64,000 nucleotides of DNA from Lacinutrix sp. WUR7 (GCF_016864015.1 NZ_CP045067.1:3854001-3918000), one strand, 5' to 3'. Shown: positions 51,709-60,489, counted from the stretch's first letter. The notes: generated from the letters alone by a model not told the origin. Numbers and translations are program-made.

Positions 51709-53259
51709 ATGAAAAAACTGTTATTCCTTTTTGGGATATCTACAATACTCTTTTCTTGTGGGTCTTCGCAAAACAAAACAGCAACAAATAGTACAAAATC
51801 CCAAGATGTTACAACCTTTGGAAACAGTATTACTTCTGCTGAACTTAAAGAAGCACTTTACACCTATGCTTCCGATGAATTTGAAGGTAGAAACACTGGA
51901 GATCCCGGACAAAAGAAAGCAGTAGAATATTTAAAAAATCATTATGTAAACCTAGGAATTCCTTCCGCATTACCTAATAATGATTACTTTCAAGAAGTAC
52001 CATTACAAACATTAAGTACACCAGAAATAGATTTATTAGTAAACGGAAAATCATTTACAAATATTGAAGACTACGTATCTGTGATTTCTAGTCCAGATGG
52101 CACCTTTGATGCTAAAGAAATAATCTATGTTGGCTATGGTATTGATGATGAAAAATTCTCAAGCTATACCAATTTAGATGTAAAAGGTAAAGTCGTTCTT
52201 TTTAAAGCAGGAGAACCTAAAAACAGTGATGGAAACTATACGATTTCCGGAACTGATGAAACTTCAAAATGGTCTAATCTAAGACAAGAATTTGTTGCCA
52301 AACGTGAGGCTGCAGAAAACAAAGGTGCAAAAGCAGTTTTATTCTATAATGCAGATGCTTACAGTTTTGTTGCCAAAAGATTTGGAGGAAGTCATGGTAG
52401 AATGTCTTTAGTAGAACCACCAAAAGACCTATACTACTTCATTATAAATACCGATTTAGCAAAAGCAATTCATAGCACTATTGATACTTCAGACAAAACA
52501 GAAACACTAAATAGCGCTATTGAATTTAATTATAAAAATGCTTCTAATACTTTTGAATCTGAAAATGTGGTAGCTATCATTAAAGGAAGTGAAAAACCTG
52601 AAGAATATATTGTAGTATCTGCACATTTAGATCACGAAGGTATCAAAGACGGTGAAATTTATAATGGTGCAGATGATGACGGTTCTGGTACCGTGGCGAT
52701 TCTAGAAATTGCAGAAGCATTTCAAAAAGCAGTAGAAAACGGACAAGGACCAAAACGTTCTATCGTTTTTTTACACGTAACAGGAGAAGAAAAAGGCTTA
52801 CTAGGTTCTAAATATTACACAGACCAAGATCCAATTTTTCCGTTAGCAAATACGGTTGCCGATTTAAACATAGACATGATTGGGCGTACAGATCCGAAAC
52901 GTGAAAAGACTAACAGAAACTATCTTTACCTAATTGGAAGTGATAAGTTAAGTACCGATTTACACAACATTTCAGAAGAAATGAACACCAAATATTGTAA
53001 CATCGATTTAGATTACACCTTTAATGATGATAATGATCCAAACCGTTTTTACTACAGAAGTGATCATTACAACTTTGCAAAAAACAACATTCCTGTAATC
53101 TTTTATTTTAATGGAACACATGCAGATTATCACAAACCAAGTGATACGCCAGACAAAATTGAATACGATTTATTAGAAAACAGAACACGTTTAATTTTCT
53201 ATACCGCTTGGGAATTAGCAAATCGTAAAGACAGAATTATTGTAGATAAAGCAAATTAG
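51709..53259 (+). CDS. M28-family metallopeptidase lipoprotein with PA domain
   Basis: A 516-residue lipoprotein (lipobox LFSC, Cys17). Residues about 110-260 form a protease-associated insert (VGYGIDDEKFSSYTNLDVKG; AENKGAKAVLFYNAD). The M28 domain has VSAHLDHEG, NGADDDGSGTVAILEIA, VTGEEKGLLGS, NIDMIGRTDP and FNGTHADYHKPSDT. It probably trims peptides at the outer membrane. Tandem duplicate of the preceding gene, 131 bases apart. Confidence 0.94.
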   Translation: MKKLLFLFGISTILFSCGSSQNKTATNSTKSQDVTTFGNSITSAELKEALYTYASDEFEGRNTGDPGQKKAVEYLKNHYVNLGIPSALPNNDYFQEVPLQTLSTPEIDLLVNGKSFTNIEDYVSVISSPDGTFDAKEIIYVGYGIDDEKFSSYTNLDVKGKVVLFKAGEPKNSDGNYTISGTDETSKWSNLRQEFVAKREAAENKGAKAVLFYNADAYSFVAKRFGGSHGRMSLVEPPKDLYYFIINTDLAKAIHSTIDTSDKTETLNSAIEFNYKNASNTFESENVVAIIKGSEKPEEYIVVSAHLDHEGIKDGEIYNGADDDGSGTVAILEIAEAFQKAVENGQGPKRSIVFLHVTGEEKGLLGSKYYTDQDPIFPLANTVADLNIDMIGRTDPKREKTNRNYLYLIGSDKLSTDLHNISEEMNTKYCNIDLDYTFNDDNDPNRFYYRSDHYNFAKNNIPVIFYFNGTHADYHKPSDTPDKIEYDLLENRTRLIFYTAWELANRKDRIIVDKAN

Positions 53260-53292
53260 TATTTGGGCTTGTCCAACGAAGTTTTAGCGAAC

Positions 53293-53396
53293 TTGGGCGT
53301 TCACTACTACGCTAAAAAAAAGCTACGTAGCACCGCGCTATCCACTATATCTTTTTACAAAAAAGCAAAAAAGGATGCCGTTACTATCGCTAACGC
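53293..53396. repeat. Probable interspersed flavobacterial intergenic element, copy 2
   Basis: A GC-richer stretch with GGGCGTTCAC at one end and ATCGCTAACGC at the other, with CGCGCTATCCACTATATC in the middle, resembles on the opposite strand the plan of the element at 31730-31827. A 67-codon frame through it from a TTG has no gene-like content. Confidence 0.5.
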
Positions 53397-53400
53397 AAAA

Positions 53401-53437
53401 AAAAAGAGTTATAAAATTTTATTTTATAACTCTTTTT
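53401..53437. terminator. Bidirectional rho-independent terminator
   Basis: A 17-bp perfect stem (53401-53417 with 53421-53437) with a 3-base loop and A/T flanks lies between the convergent M28 peptidase gene and the small exported-protein gene. Confidence 0.92.
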
Positions 53438-53462
53438 TTTTACCTGTCTCTTTTTACAAAAA

Positions 53463-53942
53463 CTAAAAGCGCATAGCCAAACCAATTCCGGTACCATTGG
53501 CTATAACTTGATATTCTGGTTTAAACGTTTTATAAGACGTGGCATTTAAAGTCGCATTATATAACTCCACCGCTTTATTCGCATCTTTATTAGCACTAGA
53601 CCCAAGAGGAATTGCAACAATAGCCAATCCTGCTCCTATTCCTGCAAGCACCCAATTAGGATCACCTCCACTAATGGCTTCTCCAATTGGCCACCCAATT
53701 AAAGCTCCACCAGAAAAACTAATAACCGTAGCAAAAATACTTTTCGACTTCGCACTTCGTACTAAATGTAAAACTTCGGCATTCGTTTCTACTTTTTCAA
53801 TTAATTCGTTAAGCGCTAATTTATTTCCATCCTCATAAAATGTATATCCAGTAAACGAATGTCTTTTAAAAGTCATTTCCTGCGCGTTACAAAAGGAAGC
53901 GACTATAAGAGTTAGAACTAAGAGTACCGTTGTTTTCTTCAT
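53463..53942 (-). CDS. Exported protein with glycine-rich membrane hairpin
   Basis: This 159-residue protein has a signal peptide (MKKTTVLLVLTLIVASFCNA) and a Gly/Ala-rich hydrophobic hairpin (SFSGGALIGWPIGEAISGGD; WVLAGIGAGLAIVAIPLGSS, about 75-115). The layout suits small Bacteroidetes envelope proteins of unknown function. Start at 53942; a longer open frame running back into the tRNA gene is an artefact. Confidence 0.78.
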   Translation of the reverse strand: MKKTTVLLVLTLIVASFCNAQEMTFKRHSFTGYTFYEDGNKLALNELIEKVETNAEVLHLVRSAKSKSIFATVISFSGGALIGWPIGEAISGGDPNWVLAGIGAGLAIVAIPLGSSANKDANKAVELYNATLNATSYKTFKPEYQVIANGTGIGLAMRF

Positions 53943-54028
53943 GGTATGTAAATTTTTAATAGTTAATAAAAAAAAGGAATCTATATATACAAAAAAAGCT
54001 CCTCTTAAAAAGAGAAGCTTTTGCTTTT

Positions 54029-54104
54029 GGGTGAAAGACGGGATTCGAACCCGCGACCCTCGGTACCACAAACCGATGCTCTAACCAACTGAGCTACAAT
54101 CACC
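54029..54104 (-). tRNA. tRNA-His (GTG)
   Basis: A 76-base cloverleaf on the minus strand with G at position -1, D-arm AGCTCAGTTGGTTAGAGC, anticodon loop TTTGTGG (anticodon GTG), T-arm GCGGGTTCGAATCCCGT and discriminator C; CCA is not fully encoded. In the acceptor stem (5' GTGATTG with 3' CTTTCAC) positions 5-68 and 6-67 are both T-T mismatches, which is odd. Upstream lie decayed repeats related to its own 5' half. Confidence 0.93.
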
Positions 54105-54300
54105 ATGTTGTTTTATTTTAAAACTTTAAAAAAGTTTCTCTAAAGGAACGCTCTAACCAACAAGGGTTAATAAGCAACCGTTTTATTATCCAACTTTAAA
54201 CAGTTTTCTAAAAGGAACACTCTAATCCACAAAGATTAATAAGCAACCATTTTATTTTCAAACTTTAAAAGCTTTCCAAAAGGACGTTCTAACTAACTAG
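54076..54300 (-). repeat. Decayed tandem repeat containing tRNA-His 5'-half remnants
   Basis: Units starting near 54076, 54148, 54217 and 54284 (period 67-72) align throughout. Each begins with a version of GCTCTAACCAAC, the reverse of the tRNA D-arm, followed by a piece like AAGCAACC where the tRNA has ATCACC, an AACTTTAAA tract and an AAAGGA end. The first unit includes the real tRNA 5' half. Confidence 0.8.
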
Positions 54301-54339
54301 TGAAGAACTACCTTAAGACATTCTTTAAGAATGCGAGTG

Positions 54340-54370
54340 CAAATGTAAATTATTTAGTAATTACTGCAAA
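54340..54370 (-). promoter_or_regulatory. Promoter of the tRNA-His transcript
   Basis: On the minus strand TTTG (54367-54370), 19 bases, then TACATTTG (54340-54347) form a textbook Bacteroidetes promoter about 235 bases upstream of the mature tRNA 5' end, so the precursor would run through the repeat array. Confidence 0.72.
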
Positions 54371-54388
54371 GATTTTTTTGCAAAATTT

Positions 54389-55105
54389 TTACTTTAAATC
54401 AAACAAACTTTCTACGGCTGCATAACGCTCTGTAGTAAAGCCTTCTGCATGGGTTACTCCAATCAATCTTCCTAGGTCTCTAGCTCTATAATCTACACTA
54501 TCTGTAAAATTCTTACTCGAAATAGGCGTTTCAGGCTCTTTACTATTCGCATCAAAAAACTGTGTTTGGTAAGCCAGAACAGATGCCATCTTGGTTTCTA
54601 TAGATCCAGAAATATCTACCACAAAGTCAGGTTCAATATTTTTCCATTGTATATAATGGTATACTTGCTTTGGCCTCCACTGCTCTTGCAGGCTTCCTTC
54701 TACTTCGGTTTCAATCTTTATTAATCCGCTTAAAAAGCAAGCATCACTCACTAACTGACTTCCCTTACCGTGATCTATATGCCTATCATCAATAGCATTA
54801 CATAAAATAATTTCTGGCTGATACTTACGTATCATCTTTATAATCTCTAATTGATGTTGTCGGTTATTAATAAAAAAACCATCCGCAAAACCAAGATTTT
54901 CACGTACAGCAACTCCTAAAATCTTAGCCGCATTTGTAGCTTCTTGTTTTCTAGTTGCCGCAGTACCACGAGTTCCTAGTTCGCCTCGCGTTAAATCTAT
55001 AATACCAACCTTTTTTCCGTTTTTAATTTCTTTTACTATAGTACCACCACAACCTAATTCTACATCATCTGGATGTGCACCAAAGGCTAATATATCTAGT
55101 TTCAT
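54389..55105 (-). CDS. bshB1: Bacillithiol biosynthesis deacetylase BshB1
   Basis: A 238-residue LmbE/PIG-L family enzyme that deacetylates GlcNAc-malate in bacillithiol synthesis. It shows the zinc motif AFGAHPDDVELGCGGT, IIDLTRGELGTRGTAATRK (specific for BshB1), NAIDDRHIDHGKGSQLV and a C-terminal AEGF region. Length and motifs match BshB1 of Bacteroidetes. Bacillithiol would support the thiol-linked DinB and OsmC-type proteins in this window. Confidence 0.95.
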   Translation of the reverse strand: MKLDILAFGAHPDDVELGCGGTIVKEIKNGKKVGIIDLTRGELGTRGTAATRKQEATNAAKILGVAVRENLGFADGFFINNRQHQLEIIKMIRKYQPEIILCNAIDDRHIDHGKGSQLVSDACFLSGLIKIETEVEGSLQEQWRPKQVYHYIQWKNIEPDFVVDISGSIETKMASVLAYQTQFFDANSKEPETPISSKNFTDSVDYRARDLGRLIGVTHAEGFTTERYAAVESLFDLK

Positions 55106-55257
55106 ATGTGTTTTTCGTTTTTCTGAATATCAAAAATATTAAAAAGAAGACAGATAACCGCTTTCTTTTTAACTAGCAATCATTATTGTTTGAAATAAAT
55201 TAAAGAATTCTTAATAAAGAATAGTCAAAATTATAAAATTTGCAATACTTCGAAGTA

Positions 55258-55300
55258 TGATAATAGTCATAAATATTACTTCCTAATGACTATACCTTTA
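55258..55300 (+). promoter_or_regulatory. Activator-type promoter of the SLC13-pckA unit
   Basis: TGATAATAGTCA (55258-55269) is followed after 23 bases by TACCTTTA (55293-55300), 5 of 6 positions. It is the only regulon-type promoter found right of 43605. Confidence 0.74.
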
Positions 55301-55334
55301 TTCCATAATTAAATACAATGAATTTTTAGTAATT

Positions 55335-57173
55335 ATGACTTTAATGATAGCAATTCTTATTATCACCATCGCCTTATTTATTTGGGGCAAATTTACACCA
55401 GATATTATCGCATTACTATCAATGTTAAGTTTATTTCTTTTTGGGATTTTAAACTTAACAGAAACACTAAGCGGTTTTAGTAATCCAACTGTTATTATGA
55501 TTGCTGCTTTATTTATTATTGGAGAAGGATTATCGCAAACTGGCTGGACAGCTTTGGCTGGTGAAAAATTTATAAAAATGGCTGGTAAAAGTAAAACGAA
55601 ACTTTTACTAATAACCACATTAGGTTCTGGACTACTTTCTGGAGTAGTAAGTAATACAGGAACAGTAGCAACACTAATGCCAGTAACCATCGCTTCTGCT
55701 TGGAGTATTGGAACATTGCCCTCTAAATTATTAATGCCCGTTGCCTTTGGCTCTAATACCGGAGGCTTATTAACACTAACAGGAACGCCTCCTAATATTA
55801 TAGTAAATAACGCCATGATAGAAAGTGGACTTGAAGGTTTCTCTTTCTTTGAATTTAGTTTAATAGGTATTCCGTTATTACTAATAACTCTTCTCTATTT
55901 TAAATTTATCGGACATAGACTTTTACCTGATAACAAAACGAATAATAAACCTGTAGATATAAGTAATACGCTTCATAAATGGATTGAAGCTTATCAAGTA
56001 GATGGTGAATACTATAGATTAAGAGTAAGGTCTGTGTCGCCATTATTAAATACTAAATTAGGAGATTGGGATTTTGAAAATAAATATGGTGTATCTATAC
56101 TTCGTATTAAGAGAAGACACCCTAACCGTCTTAAAGGAAAGGACCCTTATATTGAACTTCCAACAGAGGATACAAAATTCTTGTATCATGATATCATAAC
56201 AGTAAAGGGAGAAACGCAGGCTATAAATGCATTAATGATTAGTTTAAGACTAGGGCTTTTACCTTTAAAACCTATTGCAAATGAGCTAAGAACCAACCTC
56301 ATTAATAGAGAAGTTGGTATGACGGAAATATTGGTAACACCTCAATCTTCTTTAGTTGGAAAACAAATAAAATCTATTCACTTTTTTGATAGATATAATG
56401 TACAATTAATGGCTGCTTCACGCAACTCAAAACCGCTAACAGAACGAGAAATTACAGTAAGAGCGGGGGATTCTTTTTTAATTAGAGGAGAATGGAGTGC
56501 TATTGACGATTTAAAAAAACATCATGAACATATCGTAATTTGTGGCAGTCCGGAAGGCATGGTTAAGACCGTAACTAATATTACCCTTAAATCTTATATC
56601 GCATTATTATCTTTAATATTAATGATTGTTTTATTGGTATTTAAACTTGTACCTGGATCGATTGCGGCATTAATTTCTGCCGGCATTGTATTAATCACTG
56701 GCTGTGTTCCAATGGCTAAAGCATATAAAGGTATTAGTTGGGTGAGTGTTATTATGATTGCTGCTATGATACCTATGGGAGTTGCTTTACAAAAAACAGG
56801 AACGGCAGAGCTAATAGCCAATGGACTTGTTAACACTTTAGGAGCTTTACATCCTATTGTACTACTAGGAGGTATTTTTCTATTAACCACATCCTTTAGT
56901 CAGGTTATTAATAATTCAGCTACAGCTGTATTAATGGCACCTATAGCAATTCTTACCGCAAATTCTCTAAACCTTTCTGCTGCTCCCTTTATGATTATAG
57001 TAGCTATTAGTGCATCCACCGCATTTCTAACTCCTGTTGGCACAACAACAAATGCTATGGTAATGACAGCTGGTGGATATAAATTTATGGATTACTTAAA
57101 AGTAGGAGCTCCATTGCTGCTACTCTTCTTAATAACATCATTAATACTAGTGCCATTATTTTGGCCTTTTTAA
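55335..57173 (+). CDS. SLC13/DASS-family permease with two TrkA-C domains
   Basis: A 612-residue membrane protein. Two DASS-type halves (TM segments about 3-190 and 415-610; GSNTGGLLTLTGTPPNIIVN in the first and STAFLTPVGTTTNAMVM in the second, the paired substrate/Na+ loops) flank two regulatory RCK_C/TrkA-C domains (about 205-290 and 305-390). It imports dicarboxylates, sulfate or similar anions with Na+. The next gene, pckA, starts 39 bases downstream, so C4-dicarboxylate uptake feeding PEP carboxykinase is an attractive inference. Confidence 0.92.
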   Translation: MTLMIAILIITIALFIWGKFTPDIIALLSMLSLFLFGILNLTETLSGFSNPTVIMIAALFIIGEGLSQTGWTALAGEKFIKMAGKSKTKLLLITTLGSGLLSGVVSNTGTVATLMPVTIASAWSIGTLPSKLLMPVAFGSNTGGLLTLTGTPPNIIVNNAMIESGLEGFSFFEFSLIGIPLLLITLLYFKFIGHRLLPDNKTNNKPVDISNTLHKWIEAYQVDGEYYRLRVRSVSPLLNTKLGDWDFENKYGVSILRIKRRHPNRLKGKDPYIELPTEDTKFLYHDIITVKGETQAINALMISLRLGLLPLKPIANELRTNLINREVGMTEILVTPQSSLVGKQIKSIHFFDRYNVQLMAASRNSKPLTEREITVRAGDSFLIRGEWSAIDDLKKHHEHIVICGSPEGMVKTVTNITLKSYIALLSLILMIVLLVFKLVPGSIAALISAGIVLITGCVPMAKAYKGISWVSVIMIAAMIPMGVALQKTGTAELIANGLVNTLGALHPIVLLGGIFLLTTSFSQVINNSATAVLMAPIAILTANSLNLSAAPFMIIVAISASTAFLTPVGTTTNAMVMTAGGYKFMDYLKVGAPLLLLFLITSLILVPLFWPF

Positions 57174-57212
57174 CATTTTTACATCTGGAACAATACATTA
57201 AAACAACCGATT

Positions 57213-58823
57213 ATGAAAACAAGAGATCTAACAAAGTACGGAATTAAAGACACCAATGCACATTGGAATCTTTCCCCTGAAAAATTACAAGCCATTACTA
57301 TTGAAAAAGGAATGGGTAAAGAAACTGCTAACGGGACATTAGCTATTAACACTGGAAAATATACGGGACGCTCACCTCAAGATCGATTTATTGTAAAAGA
57401 TGATTATACAAAAAATCGCGTTTGGTGGGGAAAAACAAACAAACCAATCTCTCCTGAAAATTTTGAATATTTACAATCTGAAATCACAAAATATCTCAGC
57501 GGTAAAGAAATCTATGTAAGAGATGCTTATGTATGTGCAGATCCAGAATACAAAACAAATGTGAGAACCGTTACCGAATATCCTTGGTCAAACATGTTTG
57601 CCTACAATATGTTTTTACGTTCTGAGGAGTCTGAATTAGAAAATTTCAAAGAAGATTGGTTAGTACTTTGTGCTCCTGGTTACGAAGCAAAAGACCCCAA
57701 ATCTGTTGGATTACGTCAAGGTAATTTTTCAGTACTTAATTTTTCAAAAAAAATAGCTTTAATTGGAGGATCTGGATATACTGGAGAAATAAAGAAAGGT
57801 ATTTTCTCTTCTTTAAACTTTATTCTTCCTGTTGAAAAGGACGTTTTACCAATGCACTGTTCTGCTAATGTTGGAGAAGCTGGTGATACTGCTATATTCT
57901 TTGGATTATCTGGCACAGGGAAAACAACGTTATCTGCAGACCCTTATCGTAAACTAATTGGTGATGATGAGCATGGCTGGACAGCAGATAATAACATCTT
58001 TAATTTTGAAGGCGGATGTTATGCTAAAGTTATTGATCTTTCCGAAGAAAAAGAACCAGATATTTTTAGAGCTATTAAACCAGGAGCTATTCTTGAAAAT
58101 GTAGTTTTTAAAGACAATGGTGAAATTGACTATATGGACAGTAGTATTACACAAAATACACGTGTAAGTTACCCTATTTATCATATTGATAATATTCAAA
58201 AACCATCCTACGCTAAGAATCCTACAAATATATTTTTCCTTACAGCGGATGCTTTTGGAGTATTACCTCCAGTATCTAAATTAACTCCAGGCCAAGCAGC
58301 ATATCACTTTATTTCAGGATATACCGCTAAAGTTGCAGGAACAGAAGCTGGTATCACAGAACCTGTACCTTCTTTCTCTGCGTGTTTTGGAGAACCATTT
58401 ATGCCATTACACCCAACAGTATATGCTGAAATGCTAAGCAAAAAAATGCAAGATGCTGGCGTTAACGTTTGGCTAATAAATACAGGCTGGAGTGGCGGTC
58501 CTTACGGCGTTGGTTCTCGTATTAAATTAAAATACACTAGAGCTATGATTACTGCAATCCTAAATGGAGATCTAGATAATGTAGATTATTCTCAACATCC
58601 CATATTTGGATTATTCATGCCAAAATCGTGTCCGAATGTACCTGTAGAATTATTAGACCCAATGAATACTTGGACTGACAAAGGAGCTTATATCAGCAAA
58701 TCGATTCAATTAGCACATTCATTCCATTTAAATTTTGAAAAATTTGCGAGTGAAGCTTCCGAACAAATAATTGAAGGAGGTCCATTAATTGATGAACACC
58801 ATCACTTAAAAGAACATATTTAA
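57213..58823 (+). CDS. pckA: Phosphoenolpyruvate carboxykinase (ATP)
   Basis: A 536-residue enzyme that converts oxaloacetate and ATP to PEP, CO2 and ADP, or fixes CO2 in the reverse direction under fermentation. It shows TGRSPQDRFIV, HCSANVGEAG, the kinase P-loop GLSGTGKTTLSADP, DDEHGW and FEGGCYAK. Length is normal for ATP-type PckA. It appears cotranscribed with the SLC13 permease from an activator promoter and ends at a terminator. Confidence 0.97.
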   Translation: MKTRDLTKYGIKDTNAHWNLSPEKLQAITIEKGMGKETANGTLAINTGKYTGRSPQDRFIVKDDYTKNRVWWGKTNKPISPENFEYLQSEITKYLSGKEIYVRDAYVCADPEYKTNVRTVTEYPWSNMFAYNMFLRSEESELENFKEDWLVLCAPGYEAKDPKSVGLRQGNFSVLNFSKKIALIGGSGYTGEIKKGIFSSLNFILPVEKDVLPMHCSANVGEAGDTAIFFGLSGTGKTTLSADPYRKLIGDDEHGWTADNNIFNFEGGCYAKVIDLSEEKEPDIFRAIKPGAILENVVFKDNGEIDYMDSSITQNTRVSYPIYHIDNIQKPSYAKNPTNIFFLTADAFGVLPPVSKLTPGQAAYHFISGYTAKVAGTEAGITEPVPSFSACFGEPFMPLHPTVYAEMLSKKMQDAGVNVWLINTGWSGGPYGVGSRIKLKYTRAMITAILNGDLDNVDYSQHPIFGLFMPKSCPNVPVELLDPMNTWTDKGAYISKSIQLAHSFHLNFEKFASEASEQIIEGGPLIDEHHHLKEHI

Positions 58824-58838
58824 TATTATGATAACTAA

Positions 58839-58863
58839 AAAGAGCCCAGAAATGGGCTTTTTT
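58839..58863 (+). terminator. Terminator of pckA
   Basis: A GC-cored stem (AGCCC at 58843-58847 with GGGCT at 58854-58858), extended by A-T pairs and followed by a long T run, lies 16 bases after the pckA stop. Confidence 0.88.
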
Positions 58864-58874
58864 ATTTTTTTTCC

Positions 58875-59585
58875 ATGATTATAAAAACCACCCTATTCGT
58901 ACTACTTTTTTCCTTATTCGTTCCAGCACAATTGTTTCCTCAAAAAACTTCTGAAGACTACTTAGGTTCTTGGTATACGCTAGGAATTAACCATAGATTC
59001 ACAGAAAAAATTAGTGTAACCACATATGCCGAGCTACGGTTCTATGAACCTATATCCAATTATAATTTAATTTTCACTAGCCTTTCCGGAAATTACCATC
59101 TTAAACAGAATAAAACCCTTAGTATTGCATATGCGTACTTAGATATTGATAGTGTTTTTGACGAAGACAATCGTCCCAATACAACAGAAAATAGAATCTA
59201 TGAACAATACAATTATAAGCATAAACTTGGTGCTTTTAATGTACAGCATCGCTTTAGACTAGAGCAACGCTTTTTGCAATTAGCTGATAAAAACGAATTG
59301 CAAAATAGATTACGTTATCGATTTAGTTTAAAATATAACATCAATAAAACGCTATTCCTTGGTATAAAAGAAGAACCTTTTATTAATTTTCAGGATCAAG
59401 CTTTTCATGAAAATCGTTTTTTCATTGGAGCTGGTTTTCACCTGTTTAAACACACACAACTACAGATGGATTATTTAAAACATCATATTAGAAAAAAGAA
59501 TTTTAATCGTATTCAAATAGGAATTAGTATCCTAACCGATTACAGAAAATCTAAATCTCACGTTAATCAACAAAAGCTTCATTAA
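58875..59585 (+). CDS. DUF2490-family outer membrane protein
   Basis: A 236-residue exported beta-barrel-like protein: signal peptide about 1-22, then alternating aromatic strands (LGSWYTLGINHRFTEKISVT; VQHRFRLEQRFLQL; FFIGAGFHLFKHTQLQMDYL). These are DUF2490 hallmarks. It starts 12 bases past the pckA terminator's T run, so its promoter is unclear. Function unknown. Confidence 0.87.
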   Translation: MIIKTTLFVLLFSLFVPAQLFPQKTSEDYLGSWYTLGINHRFTEKISVTTYAELRFYEPISNYNLIFTSLSGNYHLKQNKTLSIAYAYLDIDSVFDEDNRPNTTENRIYEQYNYKHKLGAFNVQHRFRLEQRFLQLADKNELQNRLRYRFSLKYNINKTLFLGIKEEPFINFQDQAFHENRFFIGAGFHLFKHTQLQMDYLKHHIRKKNFNRIQIGISILTDYRKSKSHVNQQKLH

Positions 59586-59598
59586 CTTGTTGTTCTAA

Positions 59599-60489
59599 CT
59601 ACAACAACCAGTCTTTTTTATCTTCTTCCGTTAAAAAAGTCCAAGCCACTACTCTACTTATTTTATTACCAAGCTGCATATTAATCACCTTTACTTCTGT
59701 TGCTCCTAATTTCTTAAGTGATTTCTGCATCGATTTCACCAAGGATTTATTAGAAACTAAACTTGTAAACCAAAAGCAATTGTTTTTATGCAAAGAACTT
59801 TCATACAAATAGGTATGTAAAAAAGCTTTTTCGCCTCCTGTAAACCAAAGTTCACTTGCTGTTCCACTAAAATTTCTAACTAGTTGTTTTCCTTCATTCC
59901 CTAAGCCTTTCAACTTACGTTGTGTTGCTTCCAAAGCCTCTTCTTCGTCTTTATAAAAAGGAGGATTACACATACTAACCATAAAAGTGTCTTTGGAATT
60001 TACTATTCCATTTAAGACGTGAGCCTTTTCCTTTTGTAAACGCAAGGAGATGTCATCCTGCAACTTATTTTTGTCTATAATTTTTTGTGCGTTTTTCAAG
60101 GAAGCGCTTTCTACATCTGTTCCAACAAAATGCCAATTATATTCCGCAAAACCGAGCAAAGGATAAATACAAGTTGCTCCTGTACCAATATCTAACGCCT
60201 GAATTTTATTTTTAAAAGAATATGGTTTTAAAAGGGTTGCTAAATGATGTATATAATCTACACGACCAGGGATTGGCGGACATAAATGCGCATCTGCAAA
60301 CTCCCAATAATCTATATTATAATAACTTTTAAGTAATGCTTTATTCAGTATTTTTACTCCTTCCGGATTCGCGAAATCAATCGTTTGTGTTCCGTGGGTA
60401 TTAGTAAAGACAAAAGGTTCTAGTTTTGGAAACTCCTTCAATAGTGTTTCAAAATCGTACCCTTTACTATGTTTGTTTTTTTTATGCAT
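59599..60489 (-). CDS. rlmF: 23S rRNA (adenine-N6)-methyltransferase RlmF
   Basis: A 296-residue SAM-dependent methyltransferase for A1618 (E. coli numbering) of 23S rRNA. N-terminal NKHSKGYDFETLLKEFPKLE and HLCPPIPGRVDYIHHLATLL are RlmF-specific; the SAM site is ALDIGTGATCIYPLLG and the catalytic motif is CNPPFYKDEEEAL. It overlaps the upstream trans-sulfuration gene by 8 bases. Confidence 0.95.
   Translation of the reverse strand: MHKKNKHSKGYDFETLLKEFPKLEPFVFTNTHGTQTIDFANPEGVKILNKALLKSYYNIDYWEFADAHLCPPIPGRVDYIHHLATLLKPYSFKNKIQALDIGTGATCIYPLLGFAEYNWHFVGTDVESASLKNAQKIIDKNKLQDDISLRLQKEKAHVLNGIVNSKDTFMVSMCNPPFYKDEEEALEATQRKLKGLGNEGKQLVRNFSGTASELWFTGGEKAFLHTYLYESSLHKNNCFWFTSLVSNKSLVKSMQKSLKKLGATEVKVINMQLGNKISRVVAWTFLTEEDKKDWLL

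Noticed and set aside
53263-53466. Plus-strand frame of 67 codons after the second M28 peptidase
   Set aside because: It runs from a TTG through the interspersed element and the terminator hairpin; composition is that of a repeat, not a protein.
53943-54071. N-terminal extension of the exported protein into the tRNA
   Set aside because: The extension is a read-through of tRNA-His sequence; the signal peptide starts at 53942.
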